Source: Holophagales bacterium | GTDB taxonomy: Bacteria; Acidobacteriota; Thermoanaerobaculia; UBA5066 | DNA: 64,000 bases | Assembly: GCA_016719485.1 (NCBI GenBank) | Contig: JADJZB010000004.1 | Coordinates: forward strand, 62,001 to 126,000 | Direction: 5' to 3' | Shown: piece by piece, positions 8,691 to 16,864 of the stretch | Layout of the letters: every line of letters begins with the position of its first letter | Numbering within the stretch: the first letter of the stretch is position 1 | The notes under the pieces: model-generated | What the model saw: the letters and a program-made list of their open reading frames with translations, nothing else | Told to the model about the DNA's origin: nothing | Database searches by the model: none | Translations under genes and position numbers: made by a program

Positions 8691-8781
8691 GCGCCACCCA
8701 GGCCCCGAGGCCCGTCGCCCCGGCGGCCACGACGAGCCCGCCCGAGCCGGCACCGATCACGACGATGTTGTACTTCTCCAC
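8690..8781 (-). pseudogene. N-terminal remnant of a pyridine nucleotide-disulfide oxidoreductase
   Basis: The minus strand starts at a GTG after GGAGGAGCGGGA and encodes about 30 residues with the FAD-binding GxGxxG motif (NIVVIGAGSGGLVVAAG), as in dihydrolipoamide dehydrogenase and mercuric reductase. The match stops before the redox-active CxxxxC segment, at the junction with the DksA-like remnant. Only the first beta-alpha-beta unit remains. Confidence 0.65.
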
Positions 8782-8867
8782 TTCCCGCTCCTCCGCCCAC
8801 TTGGATGCCAGTCCGGTCGTCGTCGTTTCGTCCGGCCGTGGTCTCGGACAAGCCGAGGGTCCTGACT

Positions 8868-9584
8868 TCAGGGCCGAAGCCCCTCGCCGGCCTCCTCCTG
8901 GGTCCGCCCGTCGCGGATGTGGTAGATGCGCTCGAAGGTCGGGATGATCTTCTCGTCGTGGGTGACGACGATGATCGCGGTCTGGTACTGCCCGGCCATC
9001 TTCTCGAGGATCCGGATGACGGCGAGCGCCCGCTCGCTGTCGAGCGGGGCCGTCGGCTCGTCGGCCAGGATCACCGGCGGCCGGTTCACGAGGGCCCGGG
9101 CGATGGAGACGCGCTGCTGCTCGCCGCCGGAGAGCTGCGCCGGCATCGCGCGCGAACGGTGGTCGACGTCGAGCGCCGCGAGGACCTCGTGGGCCCGCTC
9201 GCGCGCCTCGCGGTCCGGGACGCCGGCGAGCATCGGGAGGAGCGCGACGTTGTCGGTCGCGTCGAGGAACGGGATGAGGTAAGGCGCCTGGAAAACAAAG
9301 CCGATCTTGTCGCGCCGGAGGGCGCGCAGGTCCCGGATCTTCCAGCCGTCGTCGTAGATGACCTCGTCGCCGAGCGTCATGCGGCCGCCCGAGGGCTCGA
9401 TCACCGCACCGAGGCACTTGAGCAGGGTGCTCTTGCCGGAGCCCGAGGGGCCGATGAGGCCCACGACCTCGCCGGGGGCGACCTGGAGGTCGACGCCCCT
9501 GAGGGCGTCGACGGCCGTCTCCCCCGCGCCGTAGCGCTTGCGCAGCCCCTCGATGCGGATGCCCGTCGCCCGCGCGTCAGCCAC
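8868..9584 (-). CDS. ABC transporter ATPase, DevA/MacB-LolD type
   Basis: Cytoplasmic ATPase of a tripartite exporter, 238 residues. Walker A is GPSGSGKST (about 43-51), the Q-loop is VFQAPYL, the signature is LSGGEQQRVSIARAL, Walker B is VILADEPT and the switch histidine is VVTHDEK. Length and motifs fit the MacB/LolD/DevA family that pairs with FtsX-type permeases. It overlaps the permease gene by 8 bases and is last in the tetR-adaptor-permease-ATPase operon. The exported substrate is unknown. Confidence 0.92.
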   Translation of the reverse strand: MADARATGIRIEGLRKRYGAGETAVDALRGVDLQVAPGEVVGLIGPSGSGKSTLLKCLGAVIEPSGGRMTLGDEVIYDDGWKIRDLRALRRDKIGFVFQAPYLIPFLDATDNVALLPMLAGVPDREARERAHEVLAALDVDHRSRAMPAQLSGGEQQRVSIARALVNRPPVILADEPTAPLDSERALAVIRILEKMAGQYQTAIIVVTHDEKIIPTFERIYHIRDGRTQEEAGEGLRP

Positions 9585-10779
9585 CGATCGCCTCCGCCGG
9601 GTCGACCCGGAGCGCGGCGCGGATCGCGAGGGCGCTCGAGAGGACGCAGATCACGACGACCGCGACGAAGCCTCGCGCCGCGTCGCCCGGCACGAGCAGG
9701 ACGTACTTCGGGAACGCCGGGGCCCAGAACGTGGCTGCGATCTTTCCGACCACGAAGCCGAGTACCCCGAGCGCGAGCGCCTGCTGGAGGATCATGCCGG
9801 CGATCGTCCGGTTCCGCGTCCCGAGGAGCTTGAGGACCGCGATCTCGCGGATCTTCCCGAGCGTCAGGGTGTAGATGATGAAAGCGACGATGGCCGCGCT
9901 GACGATTGCGAGGATGACGAGGAACATCCCGATCTGCCGGGCGGACGTGGCGATGAGCTTGCCGATCAGGATCTCCTCCATCTCGGCCCGGGTGTAGACC
10001 TCCAGCCGCTTCCAGCGCCGGATCGCGGCGGCGACCTCCTCGGGGCTCTCGCCCGGGCGGACCTGCACGAGGACGGCGTTCACCGAGGAGTTCGTGTTCT
10101 GCGACGCGATGACCGCTTCGAGGAGGCCGGGGACCGAGGGCCGGTTGAAGGCCGGGTTCGCGGCCGTGCGCCGGCGCTGCTGCACGATGGCGTCGTTGTC
10201 CTTGAGGAACTGCGCCTCCTGGGCGTCCTTGAGCGGGATGAAGACCATCGGGTCGCCGCCCGAGGAGACCATCCGCCGCGTCAGCCCGACGACGAGGTAG
10301 TCATTGCGGCGGATCCGGATCCGGTCGCCGAGCGCAAGCCCCGAGGCGGCGTCGGCGACGGCCTCGTAGTGGCTGCGCGTGATCTGCCGCCCGGCGATCA
10401 GGTAGCCCGGCTGGCCCGGCTCGCCCGGACCTCCCGGCACGATGCCGACGACCATGGCGCGGACGTCGCGGTCGCCGTGGCCCACCTGCATCGTCAGGTA
10501 GGTGACGTTCGCCGCGCGGGCGACGCCGGGCATGCCGAGGATCCCGCGGTAGAGGTCGTCGGGCAGGCTCGAGGGCTCGGCGTAGGGGCCGAGCGTGTCC
10601 TGCTGGACGACCCAGAGGTCGGCGCGGCTGTTGTCGAGGAGCACCTTGGCGTCGTCCACCATCCCGCGGTAGACGCCGGCCATCGTCAGCGTCACGCCGA
10701 TGAGCAGCCCGAGCCCGACGCCCGTGAAGACGAACTTGCCCCAGGCGTGCCGGATGTCGCGCCCGGCGAGGCTGATCAC
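9577..10779 (-). CDS. ABC transporter permease, DevC/FtsX type
   Basis: Inner-membrane permease of 400 residues with the MacB/DevC layout. It has an N-terminal helix (about 15-35), a large periplasmic domain of about 220 residues, then three C-terminal helices (about 265-290, 315-340 and 360-380) and the family-typical ending ALRVDPAEAIGG. It starts at GTG 10777-10779. A TGA in another frame overlaps this start (GTGA), which is where the adaptor gene would be expected to end. It should work with the ATPase and adaptor to move a substrate out of the inner membrane or periplasm. Confidence 0.9.
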   Translation of the reverse strand: MISLAGRDIRHAWGKFVFTGVGLGLLIGVTLTMAGVYRGMVDDAKVLLDNSRADLWVVQQDTLGPYAEPSSLPDDLYRGILGMPGVARAANVTYLTMQVGHGDRDVRAMVVGIVPGGPGEPGQPGYLIAGRQITRSHYEAVADAASGLALGDRIRIRRNDYLVVGLTRRMVSSGGDPMVFIPLKDAQEAQFLKDNDAIVQQRRRTAANPAFNRPSVPGLLEAVIASQNTNSSVNAVLVQVRPGESPEEVAAAIRRWKRLEVYTRAEMEEILIGKLIATSARQIGMFLVILAIVSAAIVAFIIYTLTLGKIREIAVLKLLGTRNRTIAGMILQQALALGVLGFVVGKIAATFWAPAFPKYVLLVPGDAARGFVAVVVICVLSSALAIRAALRVDPAEAIGG

Positions 10780-11968
10780 CGCGCCGCTCCGGGAGCCGGT
10801 CGACGACCTTGATGCGGGTCCCCGCGTCGATCGCCCGGCGGCTGTGGACGACGACCCGGGCGCCCGCCTCGAGCCCTTCGAGGACCTGCACCCGCCCGTC
10901 GAGGTCGGTCGCGCCCAGCTTCACCGGCGCGAAACGGAGGTCCCCTCCCTCGACGACCCACACCCCGGCCTTGTCGCCGACGCGCTGGATGCTGGCGTTC
11001 GGCACCACCGGGGTCGCGGGGAGGGGCGGGAGCGCGACGGTGACCTCGGCCAGCTCTCCGACGGAGGGGGGCGGATCGGGGAGGGAGTCGAAGACGACTT
11101 TCACGAGCGTCTCCTCGGTCACGGCGTCGGCGACCGGCTCGAGACGCAGGACCGTCCCGGTCTGCTCCTGGGCGCTCCTCGAGCGCAGGACGATCCGGGC
11201 CGGCAGCCCGGCGCGCAGGCCGGAGGCGAGGAGATGCTCGACGCGGGCGTTGATCCAGAGACTGCCGGGTTCGATGACCTCCACGACCGCCTGGCCCGCG
11301 ACGACCGTCGTCCCCGGGTCGACGCCCCGCGCCACGACGAGGCCGGCGACCGGGGCGACGAGCCGCAGCTGGGAGCGCTGCCTCTTCAGTCCGTCGCGCT
11401 CGGCCCGCGCGCGGGTCAGCTCCTCGCGTGTGGCTTCGAGGTGCGCGGCGGCCGCCGCGCTGCCGGCGGCGGACATCCGGCTGTCCTGGCGCCTCGCCTC
11501 GGTCGCCTCCCGGCTGACGACGAGCTCCGTCGCCAGCTGCTCGTAGCGCCGCTCCTGGGCCTCGGCGAAGGCGCGGTGCGCGGCGGCTTCCCTCACCTGC
11601 GCCTCGGCGACCCGGGCCTCGGCCTCGGCGCGCCGGATCGCCGCGTCCTGCGCCGCGAGGCGCTGGTCGAGGTCGACGGGATCCATCTCGCCGAGCACCT
11701 GGCCGGCCGCGACCCGGTCGCCCACCTCCACGTCGACGCGAAGGACGCGCCCCGGGACGGTCGGGCCGATCCGGTAGGTGTAGCGGGCCTCGACCGTTCC
11801 GATCCCGAAGAGCGCCGGCGCGATGGCCCGGCTCTCGACCTCGGTGACGGTGACCGGGACCGGCGCGAGGGGGCCGGACCGGAGCGCGACCCAGACGAAG
11901 AGGACGAGGAGCGTCCCCAGGACGGCGACGAGGGCCGCCGTGCGGCGGCTGAAGGGAAGCGGGCTCAT
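10776..11968 (-). CDS. HlyD/RND-type periplasmic adaptor protein
   Basis: Membrane-fusion protein of about 397 residues linking the permease to an outer-membrane channel. An N-terminal anchor helix (about 10-28) is followed by a lipoyl-like half (GRVLRVDVEVGDRVAAGQVL), an Ala/Glu-rich coiled-coil hairpin of about 110 residues (AQVREAAAHRAFAEAQERR), the second lipoyl half (LVAPVAGLVVARGVDPGT) and beta-barrel domains. The ATG overlaps the TetR stop (ATGA). The reading frame has no stop at the expected position and runs on to 10301 through the permease gene. The natural TGA at 10776-10778 is one frame off, so a one-base shift near the 3' end is likely. Confidence 0.85.
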
Positions 11969-12585
11969 CGTGACCTCCGGATTCCGCGGCGATAGAGGGC
12001 GAAGGCGGCCGGGGCCCCGGAGCGGATTCGCCCCGGGTCTCCCGCGAGGAGCGACTGGATGACGAGGCCCTGGATCGTGCCGACGAGCTGGGTGACCGCG
12101 GCGGCCGTGTCCACCTCCGCAGCGATCTCTCCCCGGGCCTTGCCGGCCTCGACCAGGGCGGTCAGCCGTTCGCCGTATTGCGCCATCAGGGCCCTGGCCT
12201 TCCGCTTGGCGGCCGTGTCCTCGCCACGCTGCAGCTCGCCGAACAGCATCCGCGGCACGCCGGGGTGGAGGACGACGAACTCGACGTGCGCCGCGAACGC
12301 GGCCTCGAGGGCGGCGAGCGGCGAGGCGACGCCTCGCGTCGCCTCGTCGACGCGCGCCAGGAGCTGCTCGGCGACCCACCCGATGACGTCCTCCCAGATC
12401 TCGTCCTTGGTCCTGTAGTGGCGGAACAGCGCTCCCTGCGTGAGATTCATCCGGCTCGCGATCGCCGCCGTCGTCAGCTCGCTCGGGTTCTGCTCTGCGG
12501 CGAGCTCGACGACCGCCCGGACGGTGACGGCCCGGCGCTGGTCGGCAGGAAGGTGTCGGGTCGTGGGGGTTCTTGTCTTCTTCAT
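11965..12585 (-). CDS. TetR-family transcriptional regulator
   Basis: Repressor of about 206 residues from the ATG at 12583-12585 (MKKTRTP). The N-terminal helix-turn-helix is at about 25-60 (LTTAAIASRMNLTQGALFRHY), with the TetR hallmark FRHYRTKDEIWEDV, and is followed by a ligand-binding domain. It is first in the exporter operon and overlaps the adaptor start by 4 bases, so it probably controls its own exporter. A perfect palindrome directly upstream of the start is the likely operator. Confidence 0.9.
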   Translation of the reverse strand: MKKTRTPTTRHLPADQRRAVTVRAVVELAAEQNPSELTTAAIASRMNLTQGALFRHYRTKDEIWEDVIGWVAEQLLARVDEATRGVASPLAALEAAFAAHVEFVVLHPGVPRMLFGELQRGEDTAAKRKARALMAQYGERLTALVEAGKARGEIAAEVDTAAAVTQLVGTIQGLVIQSLLAGDPGRIRSGAPAAFALYRRGIRRSR

Positions 12586-12589
12586 AAAG

Positions 12590-12607
12590 CTAGTAATCAA
12601 TTACTAG
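12590..12607. promoter_or_regulatory. Probable TetR operator (18-base palindrome)
   Basis: CTAGTAAT-CA-ATTACTAG, a perfect inverted repeat with 8-base arms, lies 5 bases upstream of the regulator start. It is strikingly AT-rich for the region and probably overlaps the promoter -10 or leader. Autoregulation is inferred from position. Confidence 0.7.
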
Positions 12608-12680
12608 CATGACCCCACGGGAGCCCTCTGTCAAGGACTCTCTCCCGGAGGTGTCGCCCCCCGGTCGACCGGTCTCCGCC

Positions 12681-12696
12681 TATGACACCCGTCATA
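12681..12696. promoter_or_regulatory. CRP/FNR-type palindrome upstream of octaheme cytochrome
   Basis: TATGAC-ACCC-GTCATA, a perfect inverted repeat with a 4-base spacer, centred 75 bases before the cytochrome start. The spacing matches CRP/FNR-family operators (TTGAT-N4-ATCAA type), with altered arms. The same core occurs upstream of the NasA-like operon and, as a variant, upstream of moaA. Confidence 0.55.
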
Positions 12697-12763
12697 TCCC
12701 TCTCCCGAACGCGGACGTAGCGTCCGAGCGGAGACCATTCGAAAACGGAGAGGAGAGAACGCC

Positions 12764-14095
12764 ATGAAATCGTTCCGGGCCGTCGCCCTCTGCTTCGCTG
12801 CCGCCCTCCTGGCAGCAGCCACCGGGGTCTCGGCCGCCGAGACGAAGCCGCCCAGCGACTGCGTCACCTGCCACGTGAAGACGGGAATCACCGGGAGCGC
12901 CCTGCGCGACTTCTCCATGTCGAAGCACGCCGCGCAGGGGATGTCGTGCGACGACTGCCACCTGAAGGGCGACGTCACGAAGAAGACGAGCGCCTGCGAG
13001 AAGCCCGGCGTCGTCACGTCCGTCTCGGCGAGGGTCTGCGCCGAGTGCCACGGCGAGCAGGTCGCCCAGTTCGAGAAGGGCAAGCACGCGAAGGCCTGGC
13101 TCGCCCTCACGGCCATGCCGACGACGAAGGACCAGCCGAAGGCGATGATGGACGGGATGAAGGGGTGCGGCGGCTGCCACCGCATCGGCTCCGACGGCGG
13201 CAAGTGCGATTCCTGCCACACCCGCCACACCTTCTCCGCCGCCGAGGCGCGCCGCCCCGAGGCCTGCGCCACCTGCCACATGGGCTTCGACCACCCGCAG
13301 TGGGAGATGTACTCGACCTCCAAGCACGGCATCCTCGTCACGCAGAACGCCTCGAAGTGGGACTGGGAGAAGGGGCTCGGCGACTGGTTCAAGGACCCTG
13401 CGAAGGCCGATGCCACGACGCCTCGCGCGCCGACCTGCGCCTTCTGCCACATGCCTTCCGGCGACCACGGCGTGAGGACCGCGTGGGGCTTCCTCGCGCT
13501 GCGCCTCCCGGAGGACGACAAGGAGTGGATGGCCGACCGCGTCGAGATCCTCAAGGCGCTCGGCGTCCTCGACAAGGACGGCAAGCCGACGGCGCGCCTC
13601 GACGTCGTGAAGGCCGGCGACCTCGCCCGCCTCTCGAAGGAGGACTGGGACAAGGAGCGGGGCCGGATGGAGGCGCAGTGCACGAAGTGCCACGCCCCCG
13701 CCACGGTCAAGGCCGAGCTCGGGAAGGCCGACGAGATCGTCCGCGCCGGCGACCGGCTGATGGCCGAGGCGATCCGCGAGGTCTCCGGCCTCTATCGCGA
13801 CGGCATCCTCGCCGAGCCGAAGGACCGCCCCTTCCACGTCGACCTCCTCCGCTTCTACGAGGTCGAGCACCCCATCGAGCAGAAGCTCTACGTCATGCTC
13901 ATGGAGCACCGGATGCGGAACTTCCAGGGGGCGTTCCACATGAATCCCGACTACCAGCACTGGTACGGCTGGGCCGAGATGAAGCGCGACCTCGCCGAGA
14001 TCAAGGCCGAGGCGAAGGCCCTCCGCGCCGAGCACGGAAAGAAGGCGGCGGCCGGCCCGAAGCCGGCTCCCGCCACGGCGAAGAAGGCGGGCTGA
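12764..14095 (+). CDS. Octaheme cytochrome c, hydroxylamine oxidoreductase family
   Basis: Periplasmic multiheme cytochrome of 443 residues. A signal peptide (about 1-24, cleavage near VSA-AE) is followed by eight CxxCH sites at about residues 33, 62, 92, 135, 148, 168, 225 and 311. The HAO-family segment WEMYSTSKHGI and the C-terminal MNPDYQHWYGW are present. Known members oxidise hydroxylamine (HAO) or reduce nitrite/hydroxylamine to ammonium (epsilon-HAO). Whether the crosslinking tyrosine of true HAO is present cannot be decided without alignment. With two nitrate reductases nearby and no ammonia-oxidation genes seen, a reductive, ammonium-forming role is more likely. The gene is transcribed alone, with an FNR-like palindrome upstream and a terminator downstream. 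Confidence 0.88.
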   Translation: MKSFRAVALCFAAALLAAATGVSAAETKPPSDCVTCHVKTGITGSALRDFSMSKHAAQGMSCDDCHLKGDVTKKTSACEKPGVVTSVSARVCAECHGEQVAQFEKGKHAKAWLALTAMPTTKDQPKAMMDGMKGCGGCHRIGSDGGKCDSCHTRHTFSAAEARRPEACATCHMGFDHPQWEMYSTSKHGILVTQNASKWDWEKGLGDWFKDPAKADATTPRAPTCAFCHMPSGDHGVRTAWGFLALRLPEDDKEWMADRVEILKALGVLDKDGKPTARLDVVKAGDLARLSKEDWDKERGRMEAQCTKCHAPATVKAELGKADEIVRAGDRLMAEAIREVSGLYRDGILAEPKDRPFHVDLLRFYEVEHPIEQKLYVMLMEHRMRNFQGAFHMNPDYQHWYGWAEMKRDLAEIKAEAKALRAEHGKKAAAGPKPAPATAKKAG

Positions 14096-14138
14096 CCTGC
14101 CGGGCCGCGGGACCGCGCTTCCCCACCGAACCCCTCGA

Positions 14139-14167
14139 GGGGCCGCCCGCCGGGCGGCCCCTTTTTT
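14139..14167 (+). terminator. Rho-independent terminator
   Basis: A G+C-rich hairpin with arms GGGGCCGCCC and GGGCGGCCCC (14139-14161) is followed by six T residues (14162-14167), 43 bases after the octaheme cytochrome stop. It separates this gene from the convergent NarK frame. Confidence 0.85.
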
Positions 14168-14212
14168 GCGGGCCGGCCGCGCCCGTCATGACGCGTACCG
14201 GTGCAGAGCGCC

Positions 14213-16270
14213 TCAGCAGCGCGTCGGCGACCCCTCCCGCTGGTAGAACCAGCCGTTGACGGCGAGGGCGCCCAGGGCGACGACGGCCATCGCCGTGTAG
14301 GCCCAGGCGGGGCTCCCGAACCGCTCGATGCACCAGCCGAGGAAGAGGGGCGGGAAGAAGCCGCCGAAGGCGCCGACGCACGAGACGATCCCGATGACGG
14401 CCCCCGCCTCGCGCGGGTTGACGGTCGGGATGATCTTGAAGACCGAGCCGTTCCCGAAGCCGGAGGCGGCGCAGATGACGAGGATCGTCGCGAAGAAGCC
14501 GTCGAACGACTCGGGACGCAGGAACCGCGTCAGGCTGAAGCCGCCGACCGCCATGACGCCGATCGCGATCGCCGTCATCCTCCCCGCGCCGAAGCGGTCC
14601 GCGGCCCACCCGCCGGCGGGGCGCATCAGCGTCGCGATGAGCGGGGCGAAGGGGGCGTAGAGGAGCGGGTTCGGGGCGCCGCCGGGGGCGTCGGCGAAGA
14701 CCGACTGGATGATGAGGGGGAGCGAGGCGCCCATCGCCACGAAGCAGCCGAAGGTGAGGAAGTAGAGCGCCGAGATCGTCCAGGTGTGGAGGTCGCGCGC
14801 GACGCCGAGCTGGGAGGCGATCGTCTTCGGCTTCATCGGGAAGTCGCGGGTCCCGAACCAGACCGCCGCCGTGCAGAGGAGGATGACCGGGATCCAGACG
14901 AAGGCGGCGTTCTGGAGCCAGACGTCCTGCGTCCCGCCCGCCTTCAGCCTCAGGGAAAGCGACCCGCCGCCGAGGGCGCCGAAGAGGCCGGCGGCGATCA
15001 CGACCGGGACGAGGAACTGCGCGACGGTGACGCCGAGGTTCCCGAGGCCGTTGATCCCGAGGGCCGAACCCTGCTTCGACTTCGGGAACCAGAGCGTGAC
15101 GACGGCCATGGAGGTCGCGAAGTTCGCCCCGGCGATGCCGGTGACGGCCGACCAGAAGAGGAGGACGCCGAACGGCGTCGACGGGTCCTGCACGGCGATC
15201 CCCGTGCCGATGCAGGGGACGAGGAGGAGGAGCGTCACGGCCGCGAGCGTCCGCCGGCTCCCGAAACGGGAGACGAAGACACCGTAGGGGATCCGGAGGA
15301 TGGAGCCGAGGATGACGGGCGTGGCAGTGAGCCAGAAGCGCTGCCCCGGCGAGATCCGGAAGCCGGCGTCGGGGAGCTTGATGGCGATCGCCGACCACAT
15401 GAACCAGACGGCGAAGGCCAGCGTGAGGGAGACCGCGCTGATCGCGAGCGTCCGCCAGGCGAGCGCCGCGTCGGGGAAACTCTCCGCCGCGGGGCGCACC
15501 GCGACCGCGCGGATCGGCCGCGGCAGGTAGCGGAGGGACGCGGCCCCGGCGAGGAAGAGGACGAGCGAAGCCATGAAGGCGGGCCAGACGATCGAGCGGT
15601 CCCCACCGAGCGCGGTGTTGAGGCCGGCGGTCAGGAGCCAGACCTGCAGCGAGACGATGAGGACGAGGAGGAGGATGACCCCGAGGAGGACGGTGTTCGT
15701 CTTCGTCGGGTGCGACTGCTCCTGGGCGCGGCGGAAGTCGGTCATGCGCCCTCCGTCTCCCGGCGCGACCGGCGGGACGAGCCACACCTCGTCGCCGCGG
15801 ACCTCCACGGGGAAGGAGCGGAGGGGCCTCGGCGGGGGCCCCTGGAGGACGGCCCCGCTCAGCGGGTCGAACGCCCCGTTGTGGCAGGGGCACTCGATCT
15901 TCCTCGAGCCGGGGTCGAAGAAGACAGCGCAGGAGAGGTGGGTGCACTTCTGCTCGAACGCGCGGAAGAGCCCTTCCTCGAGGCGGATCAGGATCCCCGG
16001 CTGGTTCAGCCCCGGGATCGTGAACGACGTCATCCCGCCGACGGGGATCTCGGAGAGGGCCGCGAGGCGGACCGGCCCGGGGATCGCCGCGGGGGGAAAG
16101 AGGGCGTCCTTGGCCGCGACCCAGCCGCTCCCCACGGCGAGGCCGCCGGAGGCCAGGACGAGGAACTTTGCGAACTCGCGCCGCGAGACGTGCTGAGCCT
16201 CGACGCGCTCGAGGGGGAAGTCGACCTCCCACGCCGGGCGGGCGGGAAGGTTCTCGGGGCGGTCGGTCAT
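14213..16270 (-). CDS. Rieske [2Fe-2S] domain in frame with NarK-type MFS transporter
   Basis: One uninterrupted frame of about 685 codons. Residues 1-165 are a Rieske protein with a twin-arginine-like leader (SRREFAKFLVL, about 30-40) and cluster ligands CTHLSC and CPCHNG. About residue 167 (MTDFRRA) begins a segment with two transmembrane helices. From about 265 onward is a 12-helix NarK-like nitrate/nitrite transporter (WFPKSKQGSALGINGLGNLG, RPAGGWAADRFGAGR). Related genomes usually encode these as separate genes. A TGA overlapping the internal ATG lies one frame away, so an indel could have fused two genes. The start overlaps the ferredoxin stop (ATGA), and it is last in the NasA-like operon. 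Confidence 0.8.
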   Translation of the reverse strand: MTDRPENLPARPAWEVDFPLERVEAQHVSRREFAKFLVLASGGLAVGSGWVAAKDALFPPAAIPGPVRLAALSEIPVGGMTSFTIPGLNQPGILIRLEEGLFRAFEQKCTHLSCAVFFDPGSRKIECPCHNGAFDPLSGAVLQGPPPRPLRSFPVEVRGDEVWLVPPVAPGDGGRMTDFRRAQEQSHPTKTNTVLLGVILLLVLIVSLQVWLLTAGLNTALGGDRSIVWPAFMASLVLFLAGAASLRYLPRPIRAVAVRPAAESFPDAALAWRTLAISAVSLTLAFAVWFMWSAIAIKLPDAGFRISPGQRFWLTATPVILGSILRIPYGVFVSRFGSRRTLAAVTLLLLVPCIGTGIAVQDPSTPFGVLLFWSAVTGIAGANFATSMAVVTLWFPKSKQGSALGINGLGNLGVTVAQFLVPVVIAAGLFGALGGGSLSLRLKAGGTQDVWLQNAAFVWIPVILLCTAAVWFGTRDFPMKPKTIASQLGVARDLHTWTISALYFLTFGCFVAMGASLPLIIQSVFADAPGGAPNPLLYAPFAPLIATLMRPAGGWAADRFGAGRMTAIAIGVMAVGGFSLTRFLRPESFDGFFATILVICAASGFGNGSVFKIIPTVNPREAGAVIGIVSCVGAFGGFFPPLFLGWCIERFGSPAWAYTAMAVVALGALAVNGWFYQREGSPTRC

Positions 16271-16851
16271 CGCGCGTCCCCTCCGTCGACGACGAGCTCG
16301 GTCGAGCCCTTCGGCATCATCACGTTCACGCGCGTCCTCACGCGCTGCAGGCCGAAGCGGAACTCGTTCACGGGCGAGCTGTTCGGCCGCATCCCGGCCA
16401 TCCGCTCGCGCGTCCCGTAGAAGAGGGCGCCGCTCGGGCAGACCGTCGCGCACATGGGCCTTCGCCCCGCGCTCGTCCGGTCGTAGCAGAGGTTGCACTT
16501 CATCATCAGCTTCATCGCCTCGACCTTCTTCGGGACGCCGAAGGGGCAGGCGAGGACGCAGTTGCTGCAGGCGATGCAGCGGGCGGCGTTCGCCGAGTGG
16601 ACGACGCCGAGCTCGTCCCTCGCGATCGCGTCGGCGGGGCAGACGCGCGCGCAGGTCGGCTCCTCGCAGTGCATGCAGACCTGGACGGCGGTCTGCGGGC
16701 TCTCGGCCCGGTCGACGTAGTCGACGTGGATCATCGCGAGCTGTCCGTTCGTCTCGCACTCGGCACAGGCCATCTCGCAGGCGTGGCACCCGATGCAGCG
16801 CTGCGGGTCGAGGAAGAACTCCTCGTGGCCCCGGTAGGCGGTCGTCGTCAT
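16267..16851 (-). CDS. Four-cluster ferredoxin-type electron transfer subunit
   Basis: Iron-sulfur protein of 194 residues of the NrfC/DmsB/HybA type. Four cysteine clusters are visible: CIGCHACEMAC, CMHCEEPTCARVCP, CIACSNCVLACP and the pair CNLC...CATVCP. There is no signal sequence. It follows the molybdoenzyme gene by 13 bases and overlaps the Rieske start. It is therefore the likely electron-transfer subunit of that enzyme, linking it to the b-type cytochrome or Rieske protein. Confidence 0.9.
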   Translation of the reverse strand: MTTTAYRGHEEFFLDPQRCIGCHACEMACAECETNGQLAMIHVDYVDRAESPQTAVQVCMHCEEPTCARVCPADAIARDELGVVHSANAARCIACSNCVLACPFGVPKKVEAMKLMMKCNLCYDRTSAGRRPMCATVCPSGALFYGTRERMAGMRPNSSPVNEFRFGLQRVRTRVNVMMPKGSTELVVDGGDAR

Positions 16852-16864
16852 CGCGCCTCCCGCC

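Noticed and set aside
8470..9417. Long minus-strand frame over the ABC ATPase region
   Set aside because: Its residues are Arg/Pro/Ala-rich shadow sequence opposite or beside the real ATPase frame; only the short flavoprotein-like stretch near 8690-8781 is meaningful.
8690..12600. Interpretation of the DevABC-like operon as a second drug pump with its own TolC
   Set aside because: No outer-membrane channel gene is present in or near this operon; the only TolC-like gene is at 49 kb.
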